Below are positions 1 to 8,044 of a DNA stretch of 39,422 bases, one piece after another (the first letter of the stretch is position 1; each line of letters begins with the position of its first letter). The notes under the pieces are model-generated. The model was not told the origin of the DNA. It was given only the letters and a program-made list of their open reading frames with translations, and did no database searches. The stretch is from an uncultured Coriobacteriaceae bacterium (lineage in GTDB: Bacteria; Actinomycetota; Coriobacteriia; Coriobacteriales; Atopobiaceae), in contig CACZCK010000025.1 in the NCBI GenBank assembly GCA_902779675.1, forward strand, positions 1 through 39,422, read 5' to 3'. A program made the position numbers and the translations under genes.

Positions 1-14
1 TTAGAAGGCACCAT

Positions 15-58
15 CCCGTCCCCACAAGCGTTAGGGGTGCCTGCGCGTGCGGGACGGG
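15..58. repeat. Inverted repeat with TAGGGGTGCCT in its loop
   Basis: CCCGTCCC (15-22) is the exact reverse complement of GGGACGGG (51-58). The loop contains TAGGGGTGCCTGC (32-44), which recurs exactly at 774-786, again inside a hairpin loop. The role is unknown. Confidence 0.4.
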
Positions 59-132
59 CGGCGGAGGGGCTTGGCCTCCGCCGTGGCGCGGCCCCAGCCG
101 CGTGCCCTCATGGCACCTGACCTGCACAAACT

Positions 133-171
133 CAACACAAAAGAAAAGCGCCCGCCTTGGTGGCGAGCGCT
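133..171 (-). terminator. Intrinsic terminator of the 199-627 gene
   Basis: Read on the minus strand, AGCGCTCGCC pairs over 10 positions (one T-G) with GGCGGGCGCT around a 5-nt loop (arms 162-171 and 147-156). A T-rich tail (TTTTCTTTTG) follows. It lies 28 bp past the stop codon of the minus-strand gene at 199-627. Confidence 0.75.
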
Positions 172-198
172 CCCGACGCGCGATGTGCGTGCCCATGG

Positions 199-627
199 CT
201 ACGACTGCCACGCCCCGCGGACGTGGTGGACGCGCACGCGCCCGGCGTCGAGGTTGACGCACACGCTCACGACGTCGAAGCGCAGGCGCTCTGGCAGGGG
301 GCCGTCGGACGCGAGCGCGCGGCCCACGCAGAGCGCCGCCCCGTGGGCGACCACGTCGTCGTCGATGAGCGACTCGAGGTCTGTGAGCGTCATCTCGAAG
401 CCCTCCACGGGCACGGGCAGCACGGCGACGGTGACGGGGAGGTCGCCCTCGCGGCAGGCGAGTACGTCCTCGAAGGGCGTCTCCTCGAAGCGGGTGAACC
501 CGACGTGCGACAGGGCCTCGCGGGCGAGCTCCGCGCAGTCGCGGGCGTAGTCCCCCGTGACGGGCGTGGTGGCCTCCCAGCGCTCGGCGATTGCGGCGGT
601 CGGGACGATGGTTGCGGTCTGGCTCAT
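199..627 (-). CDS. Small acidic protein, possibly a degenerate YraN/UPF0102-like fold
   Basis: This 142-residue protein starts at the ATG at 627, preceded by AAGGGGG; the longer frame upstream reads GC-rich noncoding sequence. Its function is not known. By eye its layout resembles the UPF0102/YraN family of PD-(D/E)XK nuclease-like proteins. An N-terminal helix (YARDCAELAREALSHVGFTR) sits where YraN has its GE..A..yL...Gy helix. A strand follows where YraN has FVEVKxR, but here it reads VAVLPVP. The C-terminus contains RFDVVSV and ends HHVRGAW, close to the RFDVV...H...AF ending of YraN. The catalytic acidic and lysine residues appear to be missing, so if related it would be inactive. The family link is an inference from motif layout only. 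It is a single gene with its own terminator, inside the integrated element. Confidence 0.6.
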   Translation of the reverse strand: MSQTATIVPTAAIAERWEATTPVTGDYARDCAELAREALSHVGFTRFEETPFEDVLACREGDLPVTVAVLPVPVEGFEMTLTDLESLIDDDVVAHGAALCVGRALASDGPLPERLRFDVVSVCVNLDAGRVRVHHVRGAWQS

Positions 628-1014
628 GGTGTGCCCCCTTCGGGCTCGTGAGGGTCGGCTCTTCCTTCCCTCGGACGGGGCCACAGGGCAAGCGGCATCC
701 CCGGAGCGCGCCAGTTTGCGGGCGGGGCGCGGCGCGCGCAGGGGATGGCGCGTCAGGCGACGGGAGGCGGCGCTAGGGGTGCCTGCCGCCTCCAAGGAGC
801 CTGTGCCATGATGCCCCGGTCCGAGGGCCAGACGCCGTACTCACGGCTGGTGCCTGCGGGTTTTCGACGGCGCGGCGAGGATAGGGGATTCCCCGACAAT
901 CCCCGGCGCAGCTGGGGTGTCGGAAACCCAGGTGACCCGGCCCGCTTGCGGGCCGCGCCGGTAATTGCTTCTTGCGGTAGCTGTAGAATTGACTCCCGAC
1001 GATCAGGAGGCGCC
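628..1014. other. Intergenic region with several hairpins
   Basis: No gene is seen. It holds three inverted repeats. GGAGGCGGC/GCCGCCTCC (763-771 and 785-793) has a loop carrying the TAGGGGTGCCTGC repeat. GGGGATT/AATCCCC (884-890 and 898-904) could be an operator. GGCCCGC/GCGGGCC (939-945 and 948-954) has a 2-nt loop. A TAGAAT hexamer at 984-989 could be the -10 of the 1015 gene, but no good -35 sits at the right distance. Confidence 0.4.
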
Positions 1015-2457
1015 ATGCAGCAACCAATTGGCCAGAACGACCCCGCCGTTTTTGCCACCGCGAAGGAGAACCAGTACTTCGACCGAAAGAGCGCTCGTAT
1101 CAAGCCCAATGATGTGGCGAGGCACATCGTCGCTTTCGCCAACGCGGCGGGCGGGAAGCTAGTCATCGGCATCGAGGACGACGGCGAGATTACCGGGTTC
1201 AGGAGGAGCGGCTCCCGCGACATAGAGGACTTCAGACATGCCCCACTCGCATGCTGCGAGCCCGTGCCCGTCGTAAGGGCCGTGGAGGTTGCCGTAACCA
1301 ACTCGCGGGGGGAGGACGACTTCATCCTCGTCCTTGACGTCAGGCCCTCCACCGACCATGTCATCGCCAGGCGCGGCGACAGGGCCGTATTCCTCCGCCA
1401 GGGTGACAGGAGCGTTGTGCTCGGGCACGACCAGATCACCGCGCTCGAGTACGACAAGAACCAGCGAAGGTTCGAAGACGAGGTGGCGGACCGCTCCAGC
1501 ATCGACGACGTCGACCCTGAGGTCATGGCGCGCTACAAGAAGGAGCTCGGCACCGACGTCCCCGACGAGCAGGTGCTCAGGAGCAGGGGCTTCCTCGTCG
1601 ACGGCCACCTGACCAACGCGGGCGTGCTCATCTTCGCCAAGAACCCGACGCGCTTCATCCCCTGCGCCCGCGTGAGGGTCATCCGCTTCGACGGGAACAA
1701 GATGCAGACGGGCAGGCGCCTCAACATCGTGAAGGAGCGCACCTTCGACGGGCCCCTGCCCAAGATAATCGAGGGCGCCAAGGCGATGATCTCCGAGCAG
1801 CTGCGCGAGTTCCAGTACCTCGGCGACGACGGCAGGTTCAAGGTGATCCCCGAGTATCCCGAGTTCGCGTGGTTCGAGGGCCTGGTCAACGCCGTCACGC
1901 ACCGCAACTATGCTCACAGCGGGGACCACATCCGCGTGATGATGTACGACGACCGCATGGAGATCCTGAGCCCGGGAAAGCTTCCCAATGTTGTGACGCT
2001 GGAAAACATGCGCCACACTCGATGGGCGAGGAACCCCATCATCGCAAGGACGCTGGCGGAGTTCGGTTGGGTGCGCGAGCTCAACGAGGGCGTGCAGCGC
2101 ATCTACGACGAGATGGCGGGGTTCTTCCTGAACGAGCCGATCTTCGAGGAGCCCAACGACGCCTCGGTGCAGCTGACGCTCGAGAACAGCATCACGTCGC
2201 GCGTGCTGAGGCGGGAGGACGCCCTCACCGACAGCATCGGCCAGGCGGCCTACGAGGCCCTGAACGAGTACGAGCTCGCTGCCATGCAGTACGTGTTCGC
2301 GAGGGGGAGGGTGACCGTGAGCGAGCTGAAGGAGCACCTTGGGCGTAGCGTCAAGGTCGTCAGGCCGACACTCAGGGGGCTCGTTGACAAGGGGCTCCTG
2401 GACTGGCACGGATCCAATTCCAGAGACCCGTCCCAGTACTATGACCTTCATCGGTGA
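1015..2457 (+). CDS. AlbA_2 (Schlafen-type) domain ATP-binding protein with C-terminal winged helix
   Basis: The product is 480 residues. The start at 1015 is chosen because CAGGAGG lies 6 bp upstream; upstream codons in the same frame are not protein-like. Residues about 10-125 match the AlbA_2/Schlafen domain, with the typical start (ATAKENQYFDRKSARIK) and IVAFANAAGGKLVIGIEDDG. A GHKL-like ATPase module follows, with EGLVNAVTHRNYAHSGDHI and ELNEGVQRIYDEM. The last ~70 residues look like a winged helix (VTVSELKEHLGRSVKVVRPTL). Proteins of this build are usually annotated as transcriptional regulators or ATP-binding proteins; the substrate is unknown. It stands alone inside the element, with possible operator hairpins upstream. 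A role in element control or host defence is speculation. Confidence 0.85.
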   Translation: MQQPIGQNDPAVFATAKENQYFDRKSARIKPNDVARHIVAFANAAGGKLVIGIEDDGEITGFRRSGSRDIEDFRHAPLACCEPVPVVRAVEVAVTNSRGEDDFILVLDVRPSTDHVIARRGDRAVFLRQGDRSVVLGHDQITALEYDKNQRRFEDEVADRSSIDDVDPEVMARYKKELGTDVPDEQVLRSRGFLVDGHLTNAGVLIFAKNPTRFIPCARVRVIRFDGNKMQTGRRLNIVKERTFDGPLPKIIEGAKAMISEQLREFQYLGDDGRFKVIPEYPEFAWFEGLVNAVTHRNYAHSGDHIRVMMYDDRMEILSPGKLPNVVTLENMRHTRWARNPIIARTLAEFGWVRELNEGVQRIYDEMAGFFLNEPIFEEPNDASVQLTLENSITSRVLRREDALTDSIGQAAYEALNEYELAAMQYVFARGRVTVSELKEHLGRSVKVVRPTLRGLVDKGLLDWHGSNSRDPSQYYDLHR

Positions 2458-2459
2458 GA

Positions 2460-2585
2460 GTAGGGTCCTAGTAGGTTCGAGTAAGGTCCTAGTAGGAGCC
2501 AGGGCTTTGATGCCTCCACAAAACTGGGCACACTCATAGCTCGCGCCTCATGGTCCTAGTAGGTTCGAGTAAGGTTCGAGTATGC
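2460..2585. repeat. Two clusters of degenerate 10-11-bp tandem repeats
   Basis: Cluster one (2460-2500) reads as GTAGGGTCCTA, GTAGGTTCGA, GTAAGGTCCTA, GTAGGAGCC. Cluster two (2551-2585) reads as TGGTCCTA, GTAGGTTCGA, GTAAGGTTCGA, GTATGCC. The common core is GTARGKTC(C/G)(T/A)A. The period is close to one DNA helical turn. It could be an iteron-like protein binding array or slippage-derived sequence. Confidence 0.6.
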
Positions 2586-2846
2586 CAGGACCGGACGTCT
2601 CGGAGAGGATGCGGAACGAAGGATTGCCCCTGTCCTGTCCTGTCCTTCAGCTCCAGCTCTGACCTCATCATCCAAGTCTTCCTGGGGATGGGTGGGTGGG
2701 CCTTTCCCAACACGAGCCTTGCGCGGACAAACCATCCCGCCGCCGCGCCCATGGCGAGCCCCCCACGAGCCATGCGGCGGCGGTGCGCGCAGGGGCATGG
2801 CCTGCGCGCCGCCCTCGTGGCTCCGTCTCCATGAAACCTGCACTTG

Positions 2847-2872
2847 GGGAGGGGTGTTCGCCCCTCCCTTTC
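2847..2872 (+). terminator. Hairpin with short T tract
   Basis: GGGAGGGG (2847-2854) pairs perfectly with CCCCTCCC (2861-2868) around a 6-nt loop, followed by TTT on the plus strand. It sits just past the 3' end of the minus-strand PcfJ-like gene, so it may work in both directions, but only the plus strand has a T run. Confidence 0.5.
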
Positions 2873-2894
2873 GTGCTGTGTCGGTAGTCTCGCG

Positions 2895-4189
2895 CTACGC
2901 ACCCAGCGCGCGCATCCTCCCTCCCGTCGGCATGCGGTAGCCCACGGCCTCGCACCAGTCGGAGAGGAAGCGGCGCTGCGCTGCGGTCACCTGCCTGTTG
3001 TGGCTCTGGAACGCCTGACGTATCGCGCCGCCCCTCACCTCGACGGTAACGAGCGGCGCGTCGGGATCGCTCGTCTTCCGCATCAGCCAGAGGTCGGTCT
3101 GGCCGCTGGCGTACTTGTCGATGAACCCGGCCACGCAGTTGTGCTGCGCGTTGGCCTCGTCGAGAATCTCGCGCACGGTGGCGGCGGGGCGGATGAGGTA
3201 GCCGTCAGACTCGAAGCCGTTGCCGTCAAGCTCTTCGGCACGTCTTGCGACGGCTGCGTCGCTGGCCTCGTGGCGGCGCATCTCGCGCTCGCGCTCCAAG
3301 TCCGCGAGAAGCGCTGCGGGGTCTACGGGGTACCTGTCCTCCACCGACCCCCTCACCCTCTGCTGCATGTCGAGCGCGTCAGCCCACAGCTGGACGTTGT
3401 ACGAGCGGGTGCGGCGGCGCTGGGCGGGCATGTCGAGGAGCGACAGCGCGTACTCGCACGCGCGGCGAGGCTCGAACGCGATGCCCCTCCACTCCATGGA
3501 GCGCAGGGCGCACGCGAGCCTCGGCAGGAAGTCGGCGGTGCCTCCCCTCGGGTGCTCGGCCGACTTGTCGAGGTAGCCCCTCAGCAGGTCGCGCGTCACG
3601 TCCCGCCCCATGCTCTCCGCGAACTGCGAGACGTAGAGCCTGTCGCGGAAGCACTCGGCGGTTGCCTCGTCGCGCCCCTCGCCGTAGAAGCCCGTGAGGC
3701 GAAGGGCGGCGCTCAGCGCCTCGCGGCAGTGGCTGTGCCCCATGGTCGGCTCCACGAGCCTCCAGACGAGGCTCGCGTGCTCCCACGTGCCGCTGAGGTT
3801 CCACTTGGCGTTGCCGCCCATGCGGCGCGACCCTTGGCGTCGTAGTCCTGCAGCGGCTGGCGGCTCCATGGCGGGGTGAGGGCGTCGCCCGTGGCGCCCT
3901 TGCAGAAGGTGCCGAGCCTCGCAGTGGTGAGCGCATGGCGGCTCCCCGTGCGCTCGTCGGTAACGTAGTACTGGCCTTGGGTGACCAGAAGCACGAGCAT
4001 CTGGCTCCTGCCCCCGCACCTGCGCCTGAACGCGCAGTCTGCGCCGTCCATGAGTACGCGCTCGAACTCGGGTGTGGGCTGCTTCCTCTTGGCCTTGGGC
4101 GTCTCGCGCTCGATGTCCCCGTGGACGATGAGGCTGCGCACGTCCACCTTCTCTTCGATGCCGAGGTTCAGAGTGAGTTGGGTCTGCAT
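2895..4189 (-). pseudogene. PcfJ-like protein, broken by a frameshift
   Basis: The reading starts at the ATG at 4189 (GGGAGGA upstream) and runs as MQTQLTLNLGIEEKVD through LQDYDAKGR. The coding sense then jumps to another frame near 3820-3840 and continues as RRMGGNAKWNLSGTWEHASL to the stop at 2895. One added base near the junction restores a protein of about 431 residues. The C-terminal part (NCVAGFIDKYASGQTDLWLMRK and AFQSHNRQVT) matches the PcfJ family, first named from the enterococcal pCF10 conjugative plasmid; its function there is not well defined. No slippery heptamer is evident in the zero frame, so a mutation or sequence error is more likely than programmed shifting. Conjugation-associated origin fits the surrounding integrated element. 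Confidence 0.75.
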
Positions 4190-4566
4190 GTCGTGTCCTC
4201 CCGTCTGGTCAGGCGGGGGAATCCCCTTCGGTCCCCCTGGGGGCGGGCCATGCAAGGCGGAGGGACACGGGTGGGCTGGGCAGTCCCTCCGCCGTCACCG
4301 GGAGCGGGATGTGGGAGGGGCCCGCGACGGTGTGCGAGGCTTGCCCGCAGGGGGCCCGAAGGGGATCGAGGCGTCCTTGGGCGGGGTGACGGGGTGCCGG
4401 GCCGTGCCCGGCGGGGCGTCTTTCCGTTTGCAGCCAGAAGAAAGCGGCGAAGTCCTATGGGTATCCATCCTTCGGAAGCCCGTCGATGTGAGAATTGTGG
4501 AGATAAAGAGAGCGGGCGCACATCCGTCGCCGATCCAACGTTGTGTTCTGCAGAGGGGGTGAGAGC
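4190..4566. other. Divergent intergenic region with a long imperfect inverted repeat
   Basis: No gene is seen between the divergent PcfJ-like and sigma genes. Sequence at 4221-4248 (CCCCTTCGGTCCCCC...GGGCGGGC) and at 4342-4367 (GCCCGCAGGGGGCCCGAAGG) are imperfect inverse complements about 95 bp apart. The arrangement suggests shared control or a terminator pair. No clear promoter was found. Confidence 0.4.
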
Positions 4567-5055
4567 TTGCCGATCGCCAGAGACGAGCCCTTGAGACAAG
4601 AGAGGGCGCAGAAGATTGCCGAGGAATGCTATGCGGACGTGTTGGCGTACTGCAGGCGCCACGCACCGGCGGGGCATGAGGCGGCTGACCTGGCCCAGGA
4701 GACGTTTCTTCGCTTCGTCCGAAGTGGGGGCCACCACAAAGGAGGAAGGCCCATCGCCTACCTCATGAGGACTGCAAGGAGCGTCTGCATCGACGCGAGC
4801 CGGGAAAGGCGCCTCGAGACGGCAAGCCTCGACTTCGATGTCGCGACGGAAGACAGCCCGTATAACGACTCGGGCCTCATTGAGGCGCTCTCAAAGCTGC
4901 CTCCGGTCCTGCTTGAGGTGATCGAGCTCCGATACGGTGCCGACCTCGAGGTCGGCGACGTCGCCCGGGTACTCGGGATTAGCAGGTTCTCCGTGAGGAG
5001 GCGCATCAGGAGGGCGCTGGCTCTCCTCGAAGAGGAGATGGGGTGGTTTGGATGA
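4567..5055 (+). CDS. ECF-like sigma-70 family sigma factor
   Basis: The product is 162 residues from a TTG start at 4567, chosen because AGAGGGGGTGAG lies directly upstream; a GTG at 4543 is the alternative. Region 2 is visible at about residues 16-50 (ECYADVLAYCRRHA, then EAADLAQETFLRFV). Region 4 occupies the last ~55 residues (LSKLPPVLLEVIELRYG, then VGDVARVLGISRFSVRRRIRRAL). No region 3 or N-terminal region 1 is present, as in ECF-type factors. The stop overlaps the next start as ATGA, so it is translationally coupled to a membrane protein. Together with the following ABC genes it resembles self-regulated sigma/anti-sigma/ABC operons. Confidence 0.85.
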   Translation: MPIARDEPLRQERAQKIAEECYADVLAYCRRHAPAGHEAADLAQETFLRFVRSGGHHKGGRPIAYLMRTARSVCIDASRERRLETASLDFDVATEDSPYNDSGLIEALSKLPPVLLEVIELRYGADLEVGDVARVLGISRFSVRRRIRRALALLEEEMGWFG

Positions 5056-5852
5056 ACGTAGTCGATCGGGCTCGCATGAGGATTGCGCTCAGGCATCACT
5101 ACCAACGGCAGGTCGATCCAGTGGGGGACGAAGCCATCGACGCGCTCGTCTCGGCCATGGTGGCAGAGGACTCTCGTGCGCGAGGAGGCGCGGAGTCTCG
5201 CCGGGGATTCCTGCCTTTCGTCGTTGCGCAGGCTCGCTTCATTCCCATCTGGGTATGGCTCGCGCAGGTTGCCCTCGTCGCGACCATGGTCCTTGTGGCC
5301 CGCTTGGCGGGAAATGGGGTTATGGCCCGCTGGGCGATAGGCGTGATGTCCGCCGCGTCCGTGCTCGTGTGCGTGCCGACCCTCCACTCGAGCAGGCTCC
5401 ATGGCGTCGTCGAGCTTGAGTGCTCGTGCAGGCACAACGCAGCCTCAGTGCTCGTGGCAAGGTTGATTGTCCTAGGGTGCTCGGCCTCTCTCTGCCTGGG
5501 GGTCATGGTTTCCGCTACTTCGCGGGTGACAGGGATGGGGGCACTCTGGGTGGCGCTCTGGGCCTGCCCCCCGTACTTCCTCTCGTGTGCCGGAGCGCTG
5601 GTCATGCTGCGCAGGTGCAGGCCCTCGTTCGCGCTTCTCGCCTGCGTCGCCTGGACATGCCTCTGCTGCGGGTCCCTGTACATGCTCAGCGTCGCATTCC
5701 CGTCGGCATATGGGGAGGCCTCCCTCTCGGTCTGGGCGCTCGCCTCCCTCGCCTCCCTTGCGTGGCTCTCGCGAGAGGTCGTGCTTACCGTCCGCGCCGC
5801 ATCGGCAGGCCTCGATGGGCTAACCCCCGTGGTCTCGGCTTCCTTCAGATAG
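5052..5852 (+). CDS. Six-TM membrane protein, candidate anti-sigma partner
   Basis: The product is 266 residues, starting at the ATG that overlaps the sigma stop by 4 bp. A hydrophilic N-terminal part of about 60 residues is followed by about six hydrophobic segments (around residues 63-85, 95-112, 137-160, 168-190, 197-220 and 230-250). No zinc-finger anti-sigma motif is seen. Its position directly after a sigma factor gene and before an ABC pair suggests either an anti-sigma role through the N-terminal domain or an accessory membrane part of the exporter. Neither is proven by sequence. The specific family was not recognised. Confidence 0.7.
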   Translation: MNVVDRARMRIALRHHYQRQVDPVGDEAIDALVSAMVAEDSRARGGAESRRGFLPFVVAQARFIPIWVWLAQVALVATMVLVARLAGNGVMARWAIGVMSAASVLVCVPTLHSSRLHGVVELECSCRHNAASVLVARLIVLGCSASLCLGVMVSATSRVTGMGALWVALWACPPYFLSCAGALVMLRRCRPSFALLACVAWTCLCCGSLYMLSVAFPSAYGEASLSVWALASLASLAWLSREVVLTVRAASAGLDGLTPVVSASFR

Positions 5853-5864
5853 GAGAGTGATTGC

Positions 5865-6740
5865 ATGGAACTCAGGATTGACAGACTCAGCAAGCAGTTC
5901 GGGAGCCACATAGCAGTCGACAGGGTGTCGGCGACCGTGACCCCTGGCGTGGTTGGACTGCTCGGCGCCAACGGCGCCGGCAAGACGACGCTCATGCGCA
6001 TGGTCTGCGACGTGCTGCGCCCGACCAGCGGTCAGATCTACTACAACGGCACCGAGGTCGGGGCCATGGGGGACGGGTACCGCGCCCTGCTGGGCTACCT
6101 CCCACAAGACTTCGGCTGCTACCCGGACTTCACGGCAATCGACTTCATGTGCTACATGGCGGCCCTCAAGGGGTTCAGCAAACGCGAGGGGCTTGCGCGA
6201 AGCAAGGACCTTCTCGAGGAGGTGGGCCTCTCCTCCGTAGCCCGGCGCAGGGTGAAGAACTTCAGCGGCGGCATGAGGCAGAGGCTCGGCATCGCGCAGG
6301 CCATGCTCAACGACCCGTCGATCCTGGTGCTCGACGAGCCCACGGCGGGACTCGACCCGAAGGAGCGCGTCCACTTCCGCAACCTCATCGCGAGCTTCGC
6401 GCAGGACAAGATCGTGATTCTCTCCACCCACATTGTGAGCGACGTCGAGTTCATCGCGAACCGCATCCTGGTCATGCGCTCGGGGCTGTTCATCATGGAA
6501 GGCACGCCCGAGTCGATCGTGGCAAGTGCCGCGGGAAAGGTCTGGGAGTGCCACGTGGACGCCCGGCAGGCGGATGCGATGGCGGCGCGCATGATGGTCG
6601 CGAACGTGCGCTATGCGGAGGGAGGGCGTGCCGTGGTGCGCGTGGTGGCGGACACCGCCCCGACACCGGACGCCGTCCCCGTGGAGCCCACGCTCGAGGA
6701 CCTGTACCTGAACGTATTTCAAGACGCTGTCATGAGATAG
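5865..6740 (+). CDS. ABC transporter ATP-binding protein
   Basis: This 291-residue ATPase has a Walker A (GANGAGKTT, about residues 34-42), a signature motif (FSGGMRQRLGIAQA), a Walker B (ILVLDEPTAGLDP) and a switch histidine (LSTHIVSD). It is a stand-alone nucleotide-binding subunit of the ABC-2 export type. The C-terminal ~70 residues (after the ATPase core) include a region rich in VEPTLEDLYLNVF, typical of this class. AGGAGAG lies 8 bp upstream. It is separated from the next gene by 10 bp, which points to one operon with the permease. The substrate is unknown. Confidence 0.92.
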   Translation: MELRIDRLSKQFGSHIAVDRVSATVTPGVVGLLGANGAGKTTLMRMVCDVLRPTSGQIYYNGTEVGAMGDGYRALLGYLPQDFGCYPDFTAIDFMCYMAALKGFSKREGLARSKDLLEEVGLSSVARRRVKNFSGGMRQRLGIAQAMLNDPSILVLDEPTAGLDPKERVHFRNLIASFAQDKIVILSTHIVSDVEFIANRILVMRSGLFIMEGTPESIVASAAGKVWECHVDARQADAMAARMMVANVRYAEGGRAVVRVVADTAPTPDAVPVEPTLEDLYLNVFQDAVMR

Positions 6741-6750
6741 GGAGCAGACA

Positions 6751-7980
6751 ATGGGAACCCTCATCCGATTCGAGATCAAGAAGATCGTCCAGAACCGCAC
6801 CGGAGTGGCCGCCTGCGCCATCGCGCTCATCCTCGTCATGGCACTCTCGCTGGGAAGCGTCCTCACCGCTGGCGCCTGGGACGCCCGGTCCGGGAGCTAC
6901 GTGGAGGGCCTTGGAGCCTGGGACGCCATACGGCGCACAGAGCAGAGCCATGCCGGGACGCTGGACGACGCCCGCGTCGCGGAGGACATGGCCACATACG
7001 AGGAGGCGCAGGCCCGATGGGCGCAGGACGCCGACCACCTCGGCAGCCTGTCCGCTCAGCAGATGATCGACCAGTACGGCATCGAGTTCTGGCGCGAGGT
7101 CGGCCGCGTGCGCTCTGACGCGTACTACCTCAGGCTCGAGACCGCGATGCTGCTGGACGACAAGGGCACGCATGCGCCAGGCCTGCAGGAGGGTGCGGGC
7201 AACTTCCTCTCGAACGAGCTCTCCGGGAGGTACCTGGGGTTCTTCCCGTACGCCGAGTCCGAGAGGTCGTTCTGGGAGGGAAAGGCGTCGCGGATCGAGT
7301 GGCCGATAGAGTATGGCAGCGCCCTTGCCTGGGGCGAGATTCTCAGCTTTATGGCCTTCTACGCCTTCGTCACGATTGCGGCCTGCATCGCCGTCTCCGG
7401 GGTCTTCGCCGGCGAGTACCAGGGCGGCACGGCGTCCATCGCGCTTCCCACCCTGCGGGGGAAGAGGTCCCTTCCCGTGGCCAAGGTGGTCGCGTCGATG
7501 CTCTTCGCGAGTGCGTACTGGTGGGCGAGCGTGGCGGTCGGCTCGGGGGTCTTCCTCGTTGCACTCGGTGCGGATGGGGCGGGCTTGCCTTACCAGATCT
7601 TCGACTTCGTCAACCCCTACCCCATGACGGTGGGCCAGGTGTGCGCCTCGCTCTTCCTTCTCGGCTGGGTGGTCACTCTGGGCTGCGTGGCCTTCACGCT
7701 GCTGCTCTCGTCGCGGCTGCGCTCTGTCATGCCCGTGGCCGTCACCCCGCTGGCGGTCACTTTCCTCGGGGTGTTCGCCAAGCTGATCGTGCCCCTTTCG
7801 AAGGTCGCCCACCTCACGCCCATGAACGTCCTCAACGACTCGTTCGTCGCGCTGGCAAGCTATGCGCTCGGTCCGGTCGTGTTCGACCTGCCGTCCGCCG
7901 CTGCGCTGCTCTACGCCTTGCTCGCCTTGGTGTGCGCGCCACTGGCTGTGAGGTCATTTGTCCGCTATCAAGTTGCGTGA
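6751..7980 (+). CDS. ABC-2 type permease
   Basis: The product is 409 residues. A first membrane segment lies near residues 18-40, followed by a long outside loop (about 45-190) that is soluble and charged. A cluster of about five membrane segments fills residues 195-405. This topology is typical of ABC-2 permeases such as those paired with stand-alone ATPases for peptide or antibiotic export. GGGAG precedes the start. It ends the sigma/membrane/ATPase/permease operon. The substrate cannot be inferred. Confidence 0.88.
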   Translation: MGTLIRFEIKKIVQNRTGVAACAIALILVMALSLGSVLTAGAWDARSGSYVEGLGAWDAIRRTEQSHAGTLDDARVAEDMATYEEAQARWAQDADHLGSLSAQQMIDQYGIEFWREVGRVRSDAYYLRLETAMLLDDKGTHAPGLQEGAGNFLSNELSGRYLGFFPYAESERSFWEGKASRIEWPIEYGSALAWGEILSFMAFYAFVTIAACIAVSGVFAGEYQGGTASIALPTLRGKRSLPVAKVVASMLFASAYWWASVAVGSGVFLVALGADGAGLPYQIFDFVNPYPMTVGQVCASLFLLGWVVTLGCVAFTLLLSSRLRSVMPVAVTPLAVTFLGVFAKLIVPLSKVAHLTPMNVLNDSFVALASYALGPVVFDLPSAAALLYALLALVCAPLAVRSFVRYQVA

Positions 7981-8044
7981 GTTCCCCGTTGCGGCCGCAT
8001 GCGTTCAGCATGTGTGTGGCAGCAGCGAATCGGCAACTCACGGC
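7973..8044. repeat. Inverted repeat between convergent genes
   Basis: GTGAGTT at the end of the permease gene and AACTCAC near 8034-8040 are exact inverse complements. They could form part of a terminator for the convergent permease and HTH genes. There is no T run. Confidence 0.3.

Larger units (their letters stand above)
2458..2894. other. Intergenic region with short tandem repeats
   Basis: No gene is convincing here. Two clusters of 10-11-bp repeats occupy 2460-2500 and 2550-2585. A (TCCTG)n run lies near 2632-2647. A strong hairpin at 2847-2868 is listed separately. Confidence 0.5.

Noticed and set aside
1..14. Start of a minus-strand gene at the window edge (ATG at 16-14 with GGGGACGGG upstream)
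   Set aside because: Only four codons lie in the window, so it cannot be supported.
1159..2451. Long open frame on the minus strand (430 codons) opposite the AlbA_2 gene
   Set aside because: It is a shadow of the plus-strand gene in GC-rich DNA; no ribosome site and an unnatural composition rich in His/Val/Leu repeats.
2460..2585. CRISPR array
   Set aside because: Repeats are only 10-11 bp, contiguous, without spacers, and no cas genes are present.
3815..3845. Programmed -1 frameshift in the PcfJ-like gene
   Set aside because: No X-XXY-YYZ slippery heptamer in the correct frame and no obvious downstream pseudoknot; a simple lesion or error is more likely.
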